From Candidatus Endomicrobium embiratermitis (lineage in GTDB: Bacteria; Elusimicrobiota; Endomicrobiia; Endomicrobiales; Endomicrobiaceae), in NCBI GenBank assembly GCA_009781315.1, contig WQYI01000002.1:148062-212061 (forward strand): a stretch of 64,000 nt of DNA, written 5' to 3'. The first letter of the stretch is position 1. Each line of letters begins with the position of its first letter. The notes below the pieces were generated by a model. That model made no database searches. It worked only from the letters and a program-made list of their open reading frames with translations, and had not been told where the DNA came from. Below, piece by piece: positions 63,913-64,000 of this stretch. A program made the position numbers and the translations under genes.

Positions 63913-64000
63913 TCAGCCTATTGCAAACAAAGTTTGACCTGAATCTTCTCTACCTTGATTTTCAATGTACTTCTTTATTATTTCCTCATTAATTCCTATA
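63913..64000 (-). mobile_element. tnpA: IS200/IS605-type transposase, C-terminal end (partial)
   Basis: The minus-strand frame is open from the window edge to a TGA (63913-63915) and reads IGINEEIIKKYIENQGRE... . The 'GINEE.IKKYIENQ' pattern matches the extreme C-terminal helix of Y1 (HUH) transposases of the IS200 group. These move as single-stranded DNA and recognise terminal hairpins, one of which is adjacent. Only about 28 residues are visible, so completeness and activity cannot be judged. Confidence 0.6.

Overview
The window is a chromosomal segment of a low-GC, diderm (Gram-negative type) bacterium. The overall picture is an MreCD/PBP2/RodA rod-shape cluster, a division and cell-wall (dcw) cluster with a DNPR-type (meso-DAP) MurE, apolipoprotein N-acyltransferase, a CIRCE-controlled hrcA-grpE-dnaK region, secreted proteins with FlgD-like C-terminal domains and one giant exported multidomain protein. 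This best fits Elusimicrobiota, probably the Endomicrobium lineage of insect guts. That placement is inference from gene content and style; no marker search was possible.

Layout. 1-4.4 kb: end of rnhB, yraN, a receiver-only response regulator, two exported proteins of unknown role. 4.4-8.5 kb: a secreted family-81 beta-1,3-glucanase and a CcdA-type membrane protein. 8.6-13.1 kb: mreC-mreD-mrdA-rodA. 13.2-22.7 kb: secA, lnt, prfB (programmed +1 frameshift), rpmE, prfA, prmC, murA. 22.7-24.8 kb: two tRNAs, a zinc-ribbon coiled-coil gene, rnpB (RNase P RNA), a TSUP permease. 24.8-36.0 kb: rsmH-ftsL-ftsI-murE-murF-mraY-murD-ftsW-murG-surE, tightly packed and overlapping. 36.0-43.8 kb: a GIY-YIG nuclease remnant, uvrB, a HIT gene, rpsU, a NIF3-like gene, dnaG, rpoD. 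44.0-54.4 kb: a small membrane protein and a 3,287-residue protein. 54.5-62.5 kb: hrcA-grpE-dnaK, five unrelated small genes, a membrane DnaJ paralogue and dnaJ. 62.5-64 kb: an ankyrin protein, a hexapeptide acyltransferase, tRNA-Ala and the end of an IS200-type transposase.

The genes form a housekeeping core for envelope growth (sidewall and septal synthases, lipid II precursor enzymes), protein export and folding (SecA, DnaK system), translation termination (RF1, RF2, PrmC) and replication/transcription initiation (DnaG, RpoD). The accessory layer is exported: the glucanase, the FN3 protein, two lipoproteins (one chagasin-like) and the giant protein.

The most unusual aspect is repetitive DNA. 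Two families of palindromic elements punctuate the window. One has TGTCAT...ATGACA ends and two stem-loops, and has entered two reading frames in phase (prmC and the giant gene); another copy brackets a truncated GIY-YIG nuclease. The other tends to have AACGGCA / TGCCGTT-like ends, sits directly at the 3' ends of genes, and shows the same hairpin plan built from several quite different low-complexity 'vocabularies'. Together with the giant protein these are the best candidates for something undescribed.
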